Assembly: GCF_004216895.1 (NCBI RefSeq)
Contig: NZ_SGXE01000001.1
Span: forward strand, 1,532,208 to 1,596,207
Length of the DNA: 64,000 nucleotides
Direction of reading: 5' to 3'
From: Aquimarina brevivitae
Lineage (GTDB): Bacteria; Bacteroidota; Bacteroidia; Flavobacteriales; Flavobacteriaceae
Part shown: positions 23,467 to 30,493 of the stretch, piece by piece
Layout: the number at the start of each line of letters is the position of its first letter
How positions within the stretch are numbered: the first letter of the stretch is position 1
The notes under the pieces: model-generated
The model's database searches: none
Told to the model about the DNA's origin: nothing
The model's input: only the letters and a program-made list of their open reading frames with translations
Program-made: the position numbers and the translations under genes

Positions 23467-25473
23467 ATGAAACTAAAATATAAAGAAGACCATATTTCCA
23501 TTAAATATTTTGATGAAATCGACCTAGAAGATTTTACGGTTTTCACAGGGAAAAATGGTTCTGGTAAAACTCATTTATTGGAAGCAATTGATCTTGGAAA
23601 GGCTGAAGTTGAAGGAGTAGATAAGTCAGAGATAGTTTATTACAATTATAATGACTTTTCAGTATTTGAGGGTAAAACTCAAAATGATCCTCTTCGAAAC
23701 CAGAGGCGTTACAACTGGAATAATGAAAGAAATCAATTAATTCAAAGAATTAATGAAGCTAAACAAAGGGCATATCAAAAAGCCGTAAGGGATTCAGGTA
23801 ACGATGCAGTTGAAAATTATATTTATGACCAAGCTCAAAAACCAAATTTTGATTTCGAAAATCAATTTGGAAAAGCCGAAGACTATGCTGTCTTAGAAGA
23901 ATTCAAAGCAGATGACATTCTTAACATCAACAGATACTCTTCTCGCTTCTCACCATCATTTTACCAACTTATAAACCAATTTGTTGTTAATAAAAAGGAG
24001 ATTTTAACTCTCGACAAAAAATTATTGGAAGATTATTTTACGAATGCCAGAGAAAGGATTATTGAGAATTTTGAAACCGAGAACAAAGAACTCTTCCAGT
24101 ACATTGACGAAAGTACAACTGGAGATAAAATTTTCAGTCTTAATCCGAATGATATTGAAAATCCAGATTTCTTTTTGGAGGATATTGCAAATGAAGAAAA
24201 GGAATATCAATTTAAAAAGACTAAAAATTCACTTGACAAGTTGGAAGCTGAAGAGTGGGGTTCAGAAATCGAATATCTTGATAAAGATGCTTTTCTTGAT
24301 AAATATGGTTCGTCTCCTGTTGAACAAATAAATGAAGTTCTTAAAGAATATGATTGTAATGGATATTTTTTAACTACCAACAGATTTCAAGCCCAACTTG
24401 GTCAGGACAAAAAAAATATGAATGTTAATATTCAGTTGAAGCATAGGGAAAAGAACTACCAAACTACGTTTAAGCAACTTTCATCAGGTGAAAAAACCCT
24501 AATTGCTCTTTCACTTCTGATTTACAAGACCAGAAAAAACAAAGTAATTCCTCGAATGTTATTGTTAGATGAAGTTGATTCTTCTCTCCACCCATCAATG
24601 ATAAAAAGGTTGCTAAGTGTAATTCAAGAGCATTTTGTTAGAAAACTCAAAATGAAGGTAATATTAGCAACACACTCTCCAACAACTGTTGCCTTAGCTC
24701 CTCCAGATTCTGTTTTTACCGTTGAACGTTCTGGTAATAAGAAAATAATAAAAGAAGATATTCAAAAAGCAATTGATATATTAACCGAAGGCTTTGCTAC
24801 GCTGAATGTAGATGAATCGAATCTAGGCATTGAATACAATATAAGTAATACTGATCTTCCAATATTATTTACAGAAGGGATAACAGATAAAATAATTATT
24901 GAGACAGCATGGGAAAAATTATATGACACCAGTATGCCTTTTTTTGTGCAAGACTGTTTTGACGCTTCATTTTTAGCAAATCTATTCCGAAGAGGATATG
25001 ATACTAATGATGGAATTTTCGTTAATCATCACGATCGTATCTTGATAGCCTTATTCGATTTTGACGAAGAAGGCTACAATTCATGGAATAGTATTGTTAA
25101 ACTGGACGAAAACTTTGAACCTGACCCAAGAAAGGGGTTAGCAAAATGTAATCAAGAGAAAAACGCATTTAAACTCTTACTGCCCGTCCCTGGCAATGAT
25201 ATAGAGAAGCAAGTTATAAAATCAGGAAATCACACCTTCAAAAATGACTCTCTTTTACCAATCGAGTTATTATTTTATGGTTTGCCTGAATTATCAAGTT
25301 TTTATAGAAAAGAACTAGTTACAGGTGGATCAGAAGTAGTTGAATTTAGAGGTAAAAAGAGAAAATTTGCAAACAAATTGAAAGATCTTGATAAGTCTAA
25401 GTTTAATTCTATCGTTCCGCTTCTTGATCAAATAAAAAGAATAATAAACACGAGCACACAACCAGATGTATAG
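23467..25473 (+). CDS. OLD-like ATPase-TOPRIM nuclease
   Basis: 668 aa. ABC-type ATPase with Walker A GKNGSGKT (28-35), a coiled-coil insertion (about 80-330), signature LSSGEKTLIALSLL (about 338), Walker B RMLLLDEVDSSLHPS (about 364) and H-loop ATHSPTT (about 401). The C-terminal part has a TOPRIM-type pattern: TEGITDK (about 468) and LFDFDEEG (about 529). This architecture is that of OLD-family endonucleases, which serve in several phage-defence systems. ATG 23467 is the first in-frame start after palindrome C. The partner may be the Shedu-like gene upstream, or it may act alone. Confidence 0.82.
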   Translation: MKLKYKEDHISIKYFDEIDLEDFTVFTGKNGSGKTHLLEAIDLGKAEVEGVDKSEIVYYNYNDFSVFEGKTQNDPLRNQRRYNWNNERNQLIQRINEAKQRAYQKAVRDSGNDAVENYIYDQAQKPNFDFENQFGKAEDYAVLEEFKADDILNINRYSSRFSPSFYQLINQFVVNKKEILTLDKKLLEDYFTNARERIIENFETENKELFQYIDESTTGDKIFSLNPNDIENPDFFLEDIANEEKEYQFKKTKNSLDKLEAEEWGSEIEYLDKDAFLDKYGSSPVEQINEVLKEYDCNGYFLTTNRFQAQLGQDKKNMNVNIQLKHREKNYQTTFKQLSSGEKTLIALSLLIYKTRKNKVIPRMLLLDEVDSSLHPSMIKRLLSVIQEHFVRKLKMKVILATHSPTTVALAPPDSVFTVERSGNKKIIKEDIQKAIDILTEGFATLNVDESNLGIEYNISNTDLPILFTEGITDKIIIETAWEKLYDTSMPFFVQDCFDASFLANLFRRGYDTNDGIFVNHHDRILIALFDFDEEGYNSWNSIVKLDENFEPDPRKGLAKCNQEKNAFKLLLPVPGNDIEKQVIKSGNHTFKNDSLLPIELLFYGLPELSSFYRKELVTGGSEVVEFRGKKRKFANKLKDLDKSKFNSIVPLLDQIKRIINTSTQPDV

Positions 25474-25475
25474 TG

Positions 25476-25522
25476 TACACCCTTCGGCATACGCACCATA
25501 CACATAACCTTACCAAACAGTT
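25476..25522 (+). repeat. cassette junction D
   Basis: TACACCCTTCGGC (25476-25488) is the imperfect reverse complement (10/13) of GCCGTTGGATGTA (23435-23447) on the left of the OLD-like gene. TTACCAAACAGTT (25510-25522) pairs (12/13) with AACCGTTTGGTAA (25971-25983) after the next gene. The junction is short and lacks a long stem of its own, so it may be degraded. Confidence 0.5.
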
Positions 25523-25536
25523 AAAATCGCCAAATC

Positions 25537-25968
25537 GTGAAGACTATTTTTTTTATATTATTTTTGACTTTGATTATGTCTTTTAACCAAAGTAAAATTG
25601 CTGAATTGCAGGGAACTTACTATTCAGTCGAGAACGGTTTTGAAAGGTGGTCAATAATGGAATTAAGTGAAAATGGAATTTTTATATACAAGTATGGTTT
25701 GAGTGCTTGTCAAGCAGAAATAACTGGAACTTATTCAATTGAGAACAACAGAATCCGATTTAAAAATGATAAAGAATTTACTAAAGAATATTTGGAATCT
25801 GAAAGAGAATCTTTGGTTAAATTAGACTCAACTTTTGCTGGGATTGAAATCCCAATTTATCCCGACTTAAGTTTAACGGAATGGAAAATAAAGAAGAATT
25901 CAATAAAACCGATTTCGGAGATTGACAGTGGTTGCATAACTGAAAAAGGAAAACATATTAAAAGATAA
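25537..25968 (+). CDS. small exported protein of unknown function
   Basis: 143 aa from a GTG start. A signal peptide (MKTIFFILFLTLIMSFNQ) is followed by a lipocalin/DUF-like beta pattern (IAELQGTYYSVENGFERWSIMELSENGIFIYKYG). No family recognised with confidence. It is the fourth same-strand cassette of the array, bounded by the 13-bp inverted repeat at 25510-25522 and 25971-25983. Confidence 0.6.
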   Translation: MKTIFFILFLTLIMSFNQSKIAELQGTYYSVENGFERWSIMELSENGIFIYKYGLSACQAEITGTYSIENNRIRFKNDKEFTKEYLESERESLVKLDSTFAGIEIPIYPDLSLTEWKIKKNSIKPISEIDSGCITEKGKHIKR

Positions 25969-25970
25969 AA

Positions 25971-26004
25971 AACCGTTTGGTAACAATGGTAACCGTTGTA
26001 CAGG
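25971..26004 (+). repeat. cassette-boundary element E
   Basis: AACCGTTTGGTAA followed by AACCGTTGTAC, the latter like the right end of palindrome B (ACCGTTGTAAC) and the motif at 21131-21141 (ACCGTTTGTAC). It marks the right end of the array. Beyond it, 26005-26260 holds only a short recombinase-like remnant on the minus strand. Confidence 0.45.
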
Positions 26005-26260
26005 CCGATAAATTTATAAAAGCGACTTATTCTATCCCTTTTTAAGAAGGCTTTTTTATCTTCCTTGGTATTCAATTGGGATTTTTAAAGTCTTTATATC
26101 GAAGCTAAAGAAGTCATAAAAAGTGGTTTTATACATCCCCAATAGCTCGGAAATGGTTTCTGTATGTGAATGTTATTTAAAGGTTCAATAAAACGATAGA
26201 AATGTAATCGAGAGCCAATAGAAAAATTGACTCTCGATTGCTATACACTATTAAAATAGC

Positions 26261-27286
26261 CTAAGGTGTAATTGTTCTGGATACCGTGTTAGGGTTAGCA
26301 CTATACCAATGCGCCCAATGCTGTGTTTTTCCATCAATTTCAGTATAGAGGGGTTTAGGGTCTTCGCTAAAACCAACTGTCCAATGAAATACTCGCTGTA
26401 CTTTTTTGCAATTATTACAATCATTGAAGCCATTAAAGGTTAAGGTGGTAGGTGAGCCCATTCCCAAAAGAGGCGCTGCACTAAAGCTTATATTATACTT
26501 TAATCTGTTATCTGCCTTTACATTTGGATCACCAGCAAAATGCCAGAATTCGTACCATCTCTTAGGTCTTTTTACAGAGGTAGAAGCACCTATAGATTGA
26601 TAAAACCAAAATCTGTTATTCCAAAACTGAGATACCATATACTTATTGGTTCCATTAAAAGGATTGGTATAGTAGTGGTTGGCAAAACTCTTTGAGGTAT
26701 TAGAACCTTTTAAGCTACTGGGATTATTATGTTTGTAGACCGAAAGATGCTCATTAAATTTCAAAACTTTCTCTGGTTCAATCCTAATCTCGTCGCTATT
26801 ATAAACTTCCAAAAATTCATTGATAGTATGGGCAGCGTTAGGGTGATATCGAAATACAAAATCTCCATCTACCCTGAAGATATAATCTTCAATTGAAATT
26901 TCGCCTTTCTCATTGAGTAAAAATAACAACATATCATCTGGACTATCGACTACAGGAATATTGTTTTGGTCTATGCCTAATTGCTCCACTTCACCTTCTT
27001 CTTCTAAATTATAAACCAGGAGTAATGGAATACGACCATTTTTGTCGATTTCATATCTTGCTTCTTCCAATAGGTCTATTTCAGAATTCATTTTTTCTTC
27101 AACATAGCTATTCATTTCATCGATAGAACCAAACTTCAACATGGCGGAAGTTGATTCTTTAGTCATCGTGTTGTCGATTTCTTCTAAACTTTTTTCGGTT
27201 ACTAAATCTTCTTTAGTACAAGAGGTAATACCTAATACTAAGGCGATTAGTGTTACTACTGCTAATTGTAAGGTTTTAAGTTTCAT
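26261..27286 (-). CDS. large lipoprotein of unknown function
   Basis: 341 aa. A signal peptide with lipobox (LGITSC, Cys23) precedes an acidic helical part (about 25-130) and a C-terminal domain rich in aromatic residues (FNGTNKYMVSQFWNNRFWFYQSIGAS, RWYEFWHFAGDPNVKADNRL) with a Cys pair (FNDCNNCKKV). No family recognised. Its upstream region (27310-27481) is duplicated upstream of the gene at 28871-29323, at almost the same distance from the start codon, so the two are probably co-regulated. Confidence 0.75.
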   Translation of the reverse strand: MKLKTLQLAVVTLIALVLGITSCTKEDLVTEKSLEEIDNTMTKESTSAMLKFGSIDEMNSYVEEKMNSEIDLLEEARYEIDKNGRIPLLLVYNLEEEGEVEQLGIDQNNIPVVDSPDDMLLFLLNEKGEISIEDYIFRVDGDFVFRYHPNAAHTINEFLEVYNSDEIRIEPEKVLKFNEHLSVYKHNNPSSLKGSNTSKSFANHYYTNPFNGTNKYMVSQFWNNRFWFYQSIGASTSVKRPKRWYEFWHFAGDPNVKADNRLKYNISFSAAPLLGMGSPTTLTFNGFNDCNNCKKVQRVFHWTVGFSEDPKPLYTEIDGKTQHWAHWYSANPNTVSRTITP

Positions 27287-27309
27287 TTTTAAGTATTTTT
27301 AAATTTATG

Positions 27310-27481
27310 CCTACTCTTTCGCTTTTCGGTTAACGCGGCAAGAGATTGATTGGTGTTTGTTAAGTGGGGTGTCGTAATTGCAATACATGGACAAATTTGA
27401 GGCTAAGTTTTGGGATAGTTGTAGTGCACTACACCCTAAGTAGTGTCTTATTCAACCTTAATTCATAAGGTTAAATAACCT
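27310..27481 (-). promoter_or_regulatory. duplicated upstream regulatory module, copy 1
   Basis: 172 bp that align with 29346-29516. Shared blocks include CAAGAGAT(T/C)GATTGG, TTTGTTAAGTGGGGTGT, GTAATTGCAATACA, a CTACACCCTAA segment with a TGTAG..CTACA palindrome, and the three-half-site element at 27454-27481 (AACCTTA / TAAGGTT / AACCT). No TAnnTTTG box was found, so another sigma factor or an activator may be involved. Confidence 0.6.
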
Positions 27482-27532
27482 GGTCGTCTTTGTTTATTGG
27501 CTGAAAAAAGAGAAAGAGTAGTGTGGTAACCG

Positions 27533-27838
27533 CTAGTTGCCATCATTTTTATAATCAGTTGTATACCATTCGCCATCGGAGACATAATAATACGCATCGT
27601 TGTACCAAAATTTATGGGTTTTAAAGATCTTACTAATGAGTATTTCTTTGGCTTCGCCTAGTTTTACGGTTCTTTGTTTGATGCCAAATAAGGTGGTATA
27701 GGTAAATTTACCATAGTGCAATTGAATCCAATTGGTGCCGGAATCCACTACCTTAATACATTCATTGATGGCGTAACACCGATTGATCATTTGGTCTAAG
27801 ATTAATTCATCTATGGTTACTTTTTTATCTGGGGCCAT
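27533..27838 (-). CDS. hypothetical protein, 101 aa
   Basis: 101 aa, no signal peptide, mixed alpha/beta, with YNDAYYYVSDGEWYTTDYKNDGN at the end. I do not recognise it. It is divergent from the SRAP gene, and a 17-bp-arm inverted repeat lies directly against its start codon (27839-27882), so its expression may be controlled by that structure. Confidence 0.5.
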   Translation of the reverse strand: MAPDKKVTIDELILDQMINRCYAINECIKVVDSGTNWIQLHYGKFTYTTLFGIKQRTVKLGEAKEILISKIFKTHKFWYNDAYYYVSDGEWYTTDYKNDGN

Positions 27839-27882
27839 GGTATTGGAATATTTCCAACAAAAATAGGAATAATTCCAATACC
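27839..27882. repeat. long inverted repeat in divergent promoter region
   Basis: GGTATTGGAATATTTCC and GGAATAATTCCAATACC, 15 of 17 positions complementary, separated by a 10-nt loop. It abuts the ATG of the 101-aa gene. It could be an operator for both divergent genes or an RNA hairpin in the minus-strand leader. Confidence 0.6.
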
Positions 27883-27978
27883 TTTATTGGTTTTAACTTT
27901 TGTACGACAAAAATGTGTACCTTTAAACAACCCTTCGGTGGAGGGTTTATAGTAGTAAATTAAGTAGTACCATCCCTT

Positions 27979-28743
27979 ATGTGTTACGATGTCAAAGCCA
28001 GTTTACAAGCGCAGCTCAAAAGAGCCAAACATTATAACAATCAACAGGCTATTGATCAAATAGAACAGCAATTGGTACCCTTAACGGATCTACCGGTCCA
28101 TCACCGACAAGGACATTCGCATCCCAGACTATTGGTTTACACTAACGAGGCTCCTGAGTACCCTGTGGTATCGCAATGGGGGCTGATTCCTTTTTGGTCC
28201 AAAAGTCTGGAGGACGGTAAAAAGTTTTGGAATAACACCTTAAATGCGCGGGGCGAAACTATTTTTGAGAAACCTTCCTTTAGAGATGCTGCGAAGTATA
28301 AACGCTGTTTGGTATACCTGGATGGGTTTTATGAACACCACCATTATAAAGGGAAGACCTATCCTTTTTATATTTATCGAAAAGATCAGGAGCCCATGGC
28401 ACTTGCAGGCCTGTGGAGTGAATACGTAGATAAGGAAACCGGAGAACTACTCCATACGTTTTCTATTGTGACCACCACTGGTAACGAGTTGTTGACTAAA
28501 ATTCACAATAACCCCAAGTTAAAGGAACCCCGCATGCCGGTGATTTTACCAGATCAATTGGCTGATCAGTGGTTATTAGAGTATCAAGATGCGCTAGGTC
28601 AAAAAGCACTTGAAGAACTCTTGCAACCCTATCCATCCGAGGAATTAGAAGCCTATACTGTGGATCGATTGCGGGGTAAGGAGTATATGGGTAACCAAGA
28701 GGAGATTACGGAAAAAGTGACCTATGAGGAGCTCGTTTTTTAA
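27979..28743 (+). CDS. SRAP-family protein (YedK/HMCES-like)
   Basis: 254 aa. Catalytic Cys2 (MCYD) forms the covalent link to abasic sites in single-stranded DNA. Other family features are NARGETIFEKPSFRDAAKYKRCLVYLDGFYEH (the Asn and Glu of the active site) and a His in TIHNNPKLKEPRMPVIL (seen as KIHNNPKLKEPRMPVIL). Shields abasic sites during replication. It is transcribed alone and followed by an intrinsic terminator. Confidence 0.95.
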   Translation: MCYDVKASLQAQLKRAKHYNNQQAIDQIEQQLVPLTDLPVHHRQGHSHPRLLVYTNEAPEYPVVSQWGLIPFWSKSLEDGKKFWNNTLNARGETIFEKPSFRDAAKYKRCLVYLDGFYEHHHYKGKTYPFYIYRKDQEPMALAGLWSEYVDKETGELLHTFSIVTTTGNELLTKIHNNPKLKEPRMPVILPDQLADQWLLEYQDALGQKALEELLQPYPSEELEAYTVDRLRGKEYMGNQEEITEKVTYEELVF

Positions 28744-28784
28744 AGGAGCTGGGAGATTGTTTTTTAAATCATTCCCAATACATT

Positions 28785-28822
28785 AAAAAGCTCACCACTG
28801 CATATGCAGTAGCGAGCTTTTA
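28785..28822. terminator. terminator after SRAP gene
   Basis: AAAAGCTC...CACTGCATATGCAGT...GAGCTTTT hairpin with A/T runs on both sides, between the convergent SRAP gene and the 150-aa gene. Confidence 0.8.
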
Positions 28823-28870
28823 GCTTTGTAAAGGTTAAGATCCAAATGGCAAATAGGTGGTAATTAAGTA

Positions 28871-29323
28871 TTACCAGTTCCAGTTATAGCATCTACCTCT
28901 ACGGAGTCTGCGCAACAGACGTCGTGTTCTTCTAGGTAGTTTTGGCTTGCGTCCTAAATAAACCAGATCCGGATTGTTAGTAGGGTCAGTACTATCGGTA
29001 AGTTCCTGTAATAGATCCTCAACCGTAGGTTGGTCTAAAAAGTTCTGGAGTGTACGGTAGTGAGAGGGTGCAATCACTTCTCTAACTTTAGCATTGGCTT
29101 TTACGTACACGTAGCTTGGCTCTTGTGGATCATTCGAAGCCACCTGATCTACCAGGTCTTCTTTATTAATTTCGAGATATGCAGACAGTTGCAGGTCATA
29201 ATACAAATGGATGTTACCATTCCCTTCTTTGACAAAACCAGTCAGTGCGATGATATCTCTGGCTTCTATGTCTGTAATACTAGCTGTTAGCTGTGCATTT
29301 TGTTTAATTTTTGTGTTTTTCAT
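28871..29323 (-). CDS. protein with Arg-rich tail ending in NWNW
   Basis: 150 aa from ATG 29323 (MKNTKIKQNAQLTAS); the frame extends to 29353. The first 125 residues are acidic and soluble-looking, with no signal peptide. The last 25 are extremely basic (RRTRRLLRRLRRGR) and finish CYNWNW. The family is not recognised. The abrupt charge change suggests a nucleic-acid-binding tail or a leader/core arrangement like a modified-peptide precursor; no maturation enzymes are adjacent. Its upstream region is a copy of the module before the lipoprotein gene 26261-27286. Confidence 0.6.
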   Translation of the reverse strand: MKNTKIKQNAQLTASITDIEARDIIALTGFVKEGNGNIHLYYDLQLSAYLEINKEDLVDQVASNDPQEPSYVYVKANAKVREVIAPSHYRTLQNFLDQPTVEDLLQELTDSTDPTNNPDLVYLGRKPKLPRRTRRLLRRLRRGRCYNWNW

Positions 29324-29345
29324 GATGTTGTTCTTAAAAGTTTTC

Positions 29346-29516
29346 CTACTCATCCGCTTTTCAGAATCCGCGACAAGAGATCGATTGGTGTTTGTTAAGT
29401 GGGGTGTTGTAATTGCAATACAACTACAAAATTGGCAGTAAATCTTAGAACAATAGTGTAGGGCTACACCCTAAATTGTGGGTAAACCAACCTTAATTAG
29501 TAAGGTCAAAGGACCT
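29346..29516 (-). promoter_or_regulatory. duplicated upstream regulatory module, copy 2
   Basis: It aligns with 27310-27481 over its whole length. The three-half-site element at 29489-29516 differs from copy 1 by base changes that keep its symmetry (AGGTC/GACCT instead of AGGTT/AACCT). The downstream palindrome is GTGTAG-CC-CTACAC instead of TGTAGTGCACTACA. Confidence 0.6.
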
Positions 29517-29619
29517 GCTATCGACAGTTGTGATGGTTATCATAACCTTTTGTTGAGTACTAAAATAGGATAGCTAAAAAAGTGCTACTGTTAATCGGGT
29601 TAGGGTATGAAATACTTCT

Positions 29620-29847
29620 TCAAATTAAACGCTTATACATAAAAGCTCTTCCGGATCCGGACTTCAAGTATTTCTCAAATTGATAAGCCTTATATTTATC
29701 AAAGAATTCGATTTTTATAACTGTTTTTACGGGGAGTCTTGTTTTAGTGTATTGTACATATCCTTTCGTGTGCTGAATTATTCTTTCTTCAAAATCACCG
29801 GTACAGCCCACATAATGGGTTCCATCATTACATTTTAATATATACAC
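29620..29847 (-). CDS. GIY-YIG nuclease-superfamily protein, short
   Basis: 75 aa from a GTG start. A minimal GIY-YIG domain: YILKCNDGTHYVGCTGDFEERIIQHTKG, then PVKTVIKIEFFDKYKAYQFEKYLKSGSG. The in-frame sequence upstream (ELETWT) looks coding but has no start codon, so the true N-terminus may be damaged. Like the copy in the trp operon it lies beside a perfect palindrome (29881-29895), and it sits downstream of ssrA. Confidence 0.8.
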   Translation of the reverse strand: MYILKCNDGTHYVGCTGDFEERIIQHTKGYVQYTKTRLPVKTVIKIEFFDKYKAYQFEKYLKSGSGRAFMYKRLI

Positions 29848-29880
29848 AGTCCAAGTTTCCAGTTCTTAATAAATTTAAAC

Positions 29881-29895
29881 GTGGACGGCGTCCAC
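29881..29895. repeat. palindrome beside second GIY-YIG gene
   Basis: GTGGAC-GGC-GTCCAC, a perfect 6-bp stem, followed by GAAGC-TC-GCTTC. It lies 33 bp upstream of the GIY-YIG start. The sequence differs from the ATTTCCGC palindrome of the trp-operon copy. Confidence 0.6.
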
Positions 29896-29944
29896 CGAAG
29901 CTCGCTTCTAATACTATTAATAATTAAATGTAATAAAAATAAAA

Positions 29945-29982
29945 ACTCGCCGTCGCTTTATTAAAAACAAAAGCTATGGCGA
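29945..29982 (-). terminator. ssrA terminator
   Basis: In the minus-strand transcript CTCGCC...GCTTT...AAAGC...GGCGAG is followed by TTTTTATTTTTATT. It begins 5 nt past the mature tmRNA end. Confidence 0.8.
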
Positions 29983-29986
29983 GCGA

Positions 29987-30385
29987 AGGTGGAGTCGGAG
30001 GGATTCGAACCCTCGTCCAAACAAGTAATAGAAGAGCTTTCTACATGTTTAGTCTTCGTTTAATTGTCTGCATAAGACTGACCAAAGACAATCGATCTTA
30101 CACATATTCTCGCTTAAATTTCGAGGTTACATCAAGACCCTGTATCCTCTAGGTTTACTTTTACGAAGTCTCTAGATCAACCGCCGCAAACCAAGGCTTT
30201 TGAGAGACTTCCTGCTTGTTCGTCTTACGAACCGAGGCATATCCTACTATAAATTCAGATTATGCAGCTAGGGCGTAGTTATTCTCGCCGTTTAAAAAAG
30301 GTGAAATATGAGATTTACGAGCTATATCCCAGCGCTCGACATGCTTACTGTCCTATTAATCTCGCTGTCAAAACCAGTCGACCCC
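29987..30385 (-). ncRNA. ssrA: transfer-messenger RNA (tmRNA)
   Basis: The 5' end GGGGTCGACTGGTTTTGACA pairs as acceptor stem GGGGTCG with CGACTCC at the 3' end. The T arm is GAGGGTTCGAATCCCTC. The 3' end encodes ACC but not the final A of CCA, at least not in a standard way. The tag ORF (complement of 30260-30289) ends GENNYALAA followed by TAA, close to the tags of other Bacteroidota. It rescues stalled ribosomes together with SmpB. Confidence 0.95.
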
Positions 30386-30421
30386 TGATGAGATTATAAG
30401 AACCTTAAGTTCTTGTAACGG

Positions 30422-30454
30422 TTGGCAAATATAACTATAATTGTCATATCTTTG
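30422..30454. promoter_or_regulatory. overlapping divergent promoters of ssrA and the dehydrogenase gene
   Basis: Plus strand: TTG 30422-30424 and TATCTTTG 30447-30454, spacing 22 nt. Minus strand: TATATTTG (complement of 30426-30433), 41 nt before the mature 5' end of tmRNA, with a small AAGAAC/GTTCTT hairpin in the leader. The two promoters interlock, so they may compete. Confidence 0.65.
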
Positions 30455-30493
30455 GCCGCAATTGTTAATAAACAAAATACGTACCAAGATTAT

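Noticed and set aside
21143..26004. CRISPR array or prophage in the accessory island
   Set aside because: No regularly spaced direct repeats, no Cas proteins, no phage structural genes; the repeats present are inverted and gene-associated.
29987..30385. Serine- or other tRNA at the GGGTTCGAATCCC T-loop
   Set aside because: The acceptor stem pairs with GGGGTCG nearly 400 nt away and a tag ORF ending YALAA lies between, so this is tmRNA, not a tRNA.
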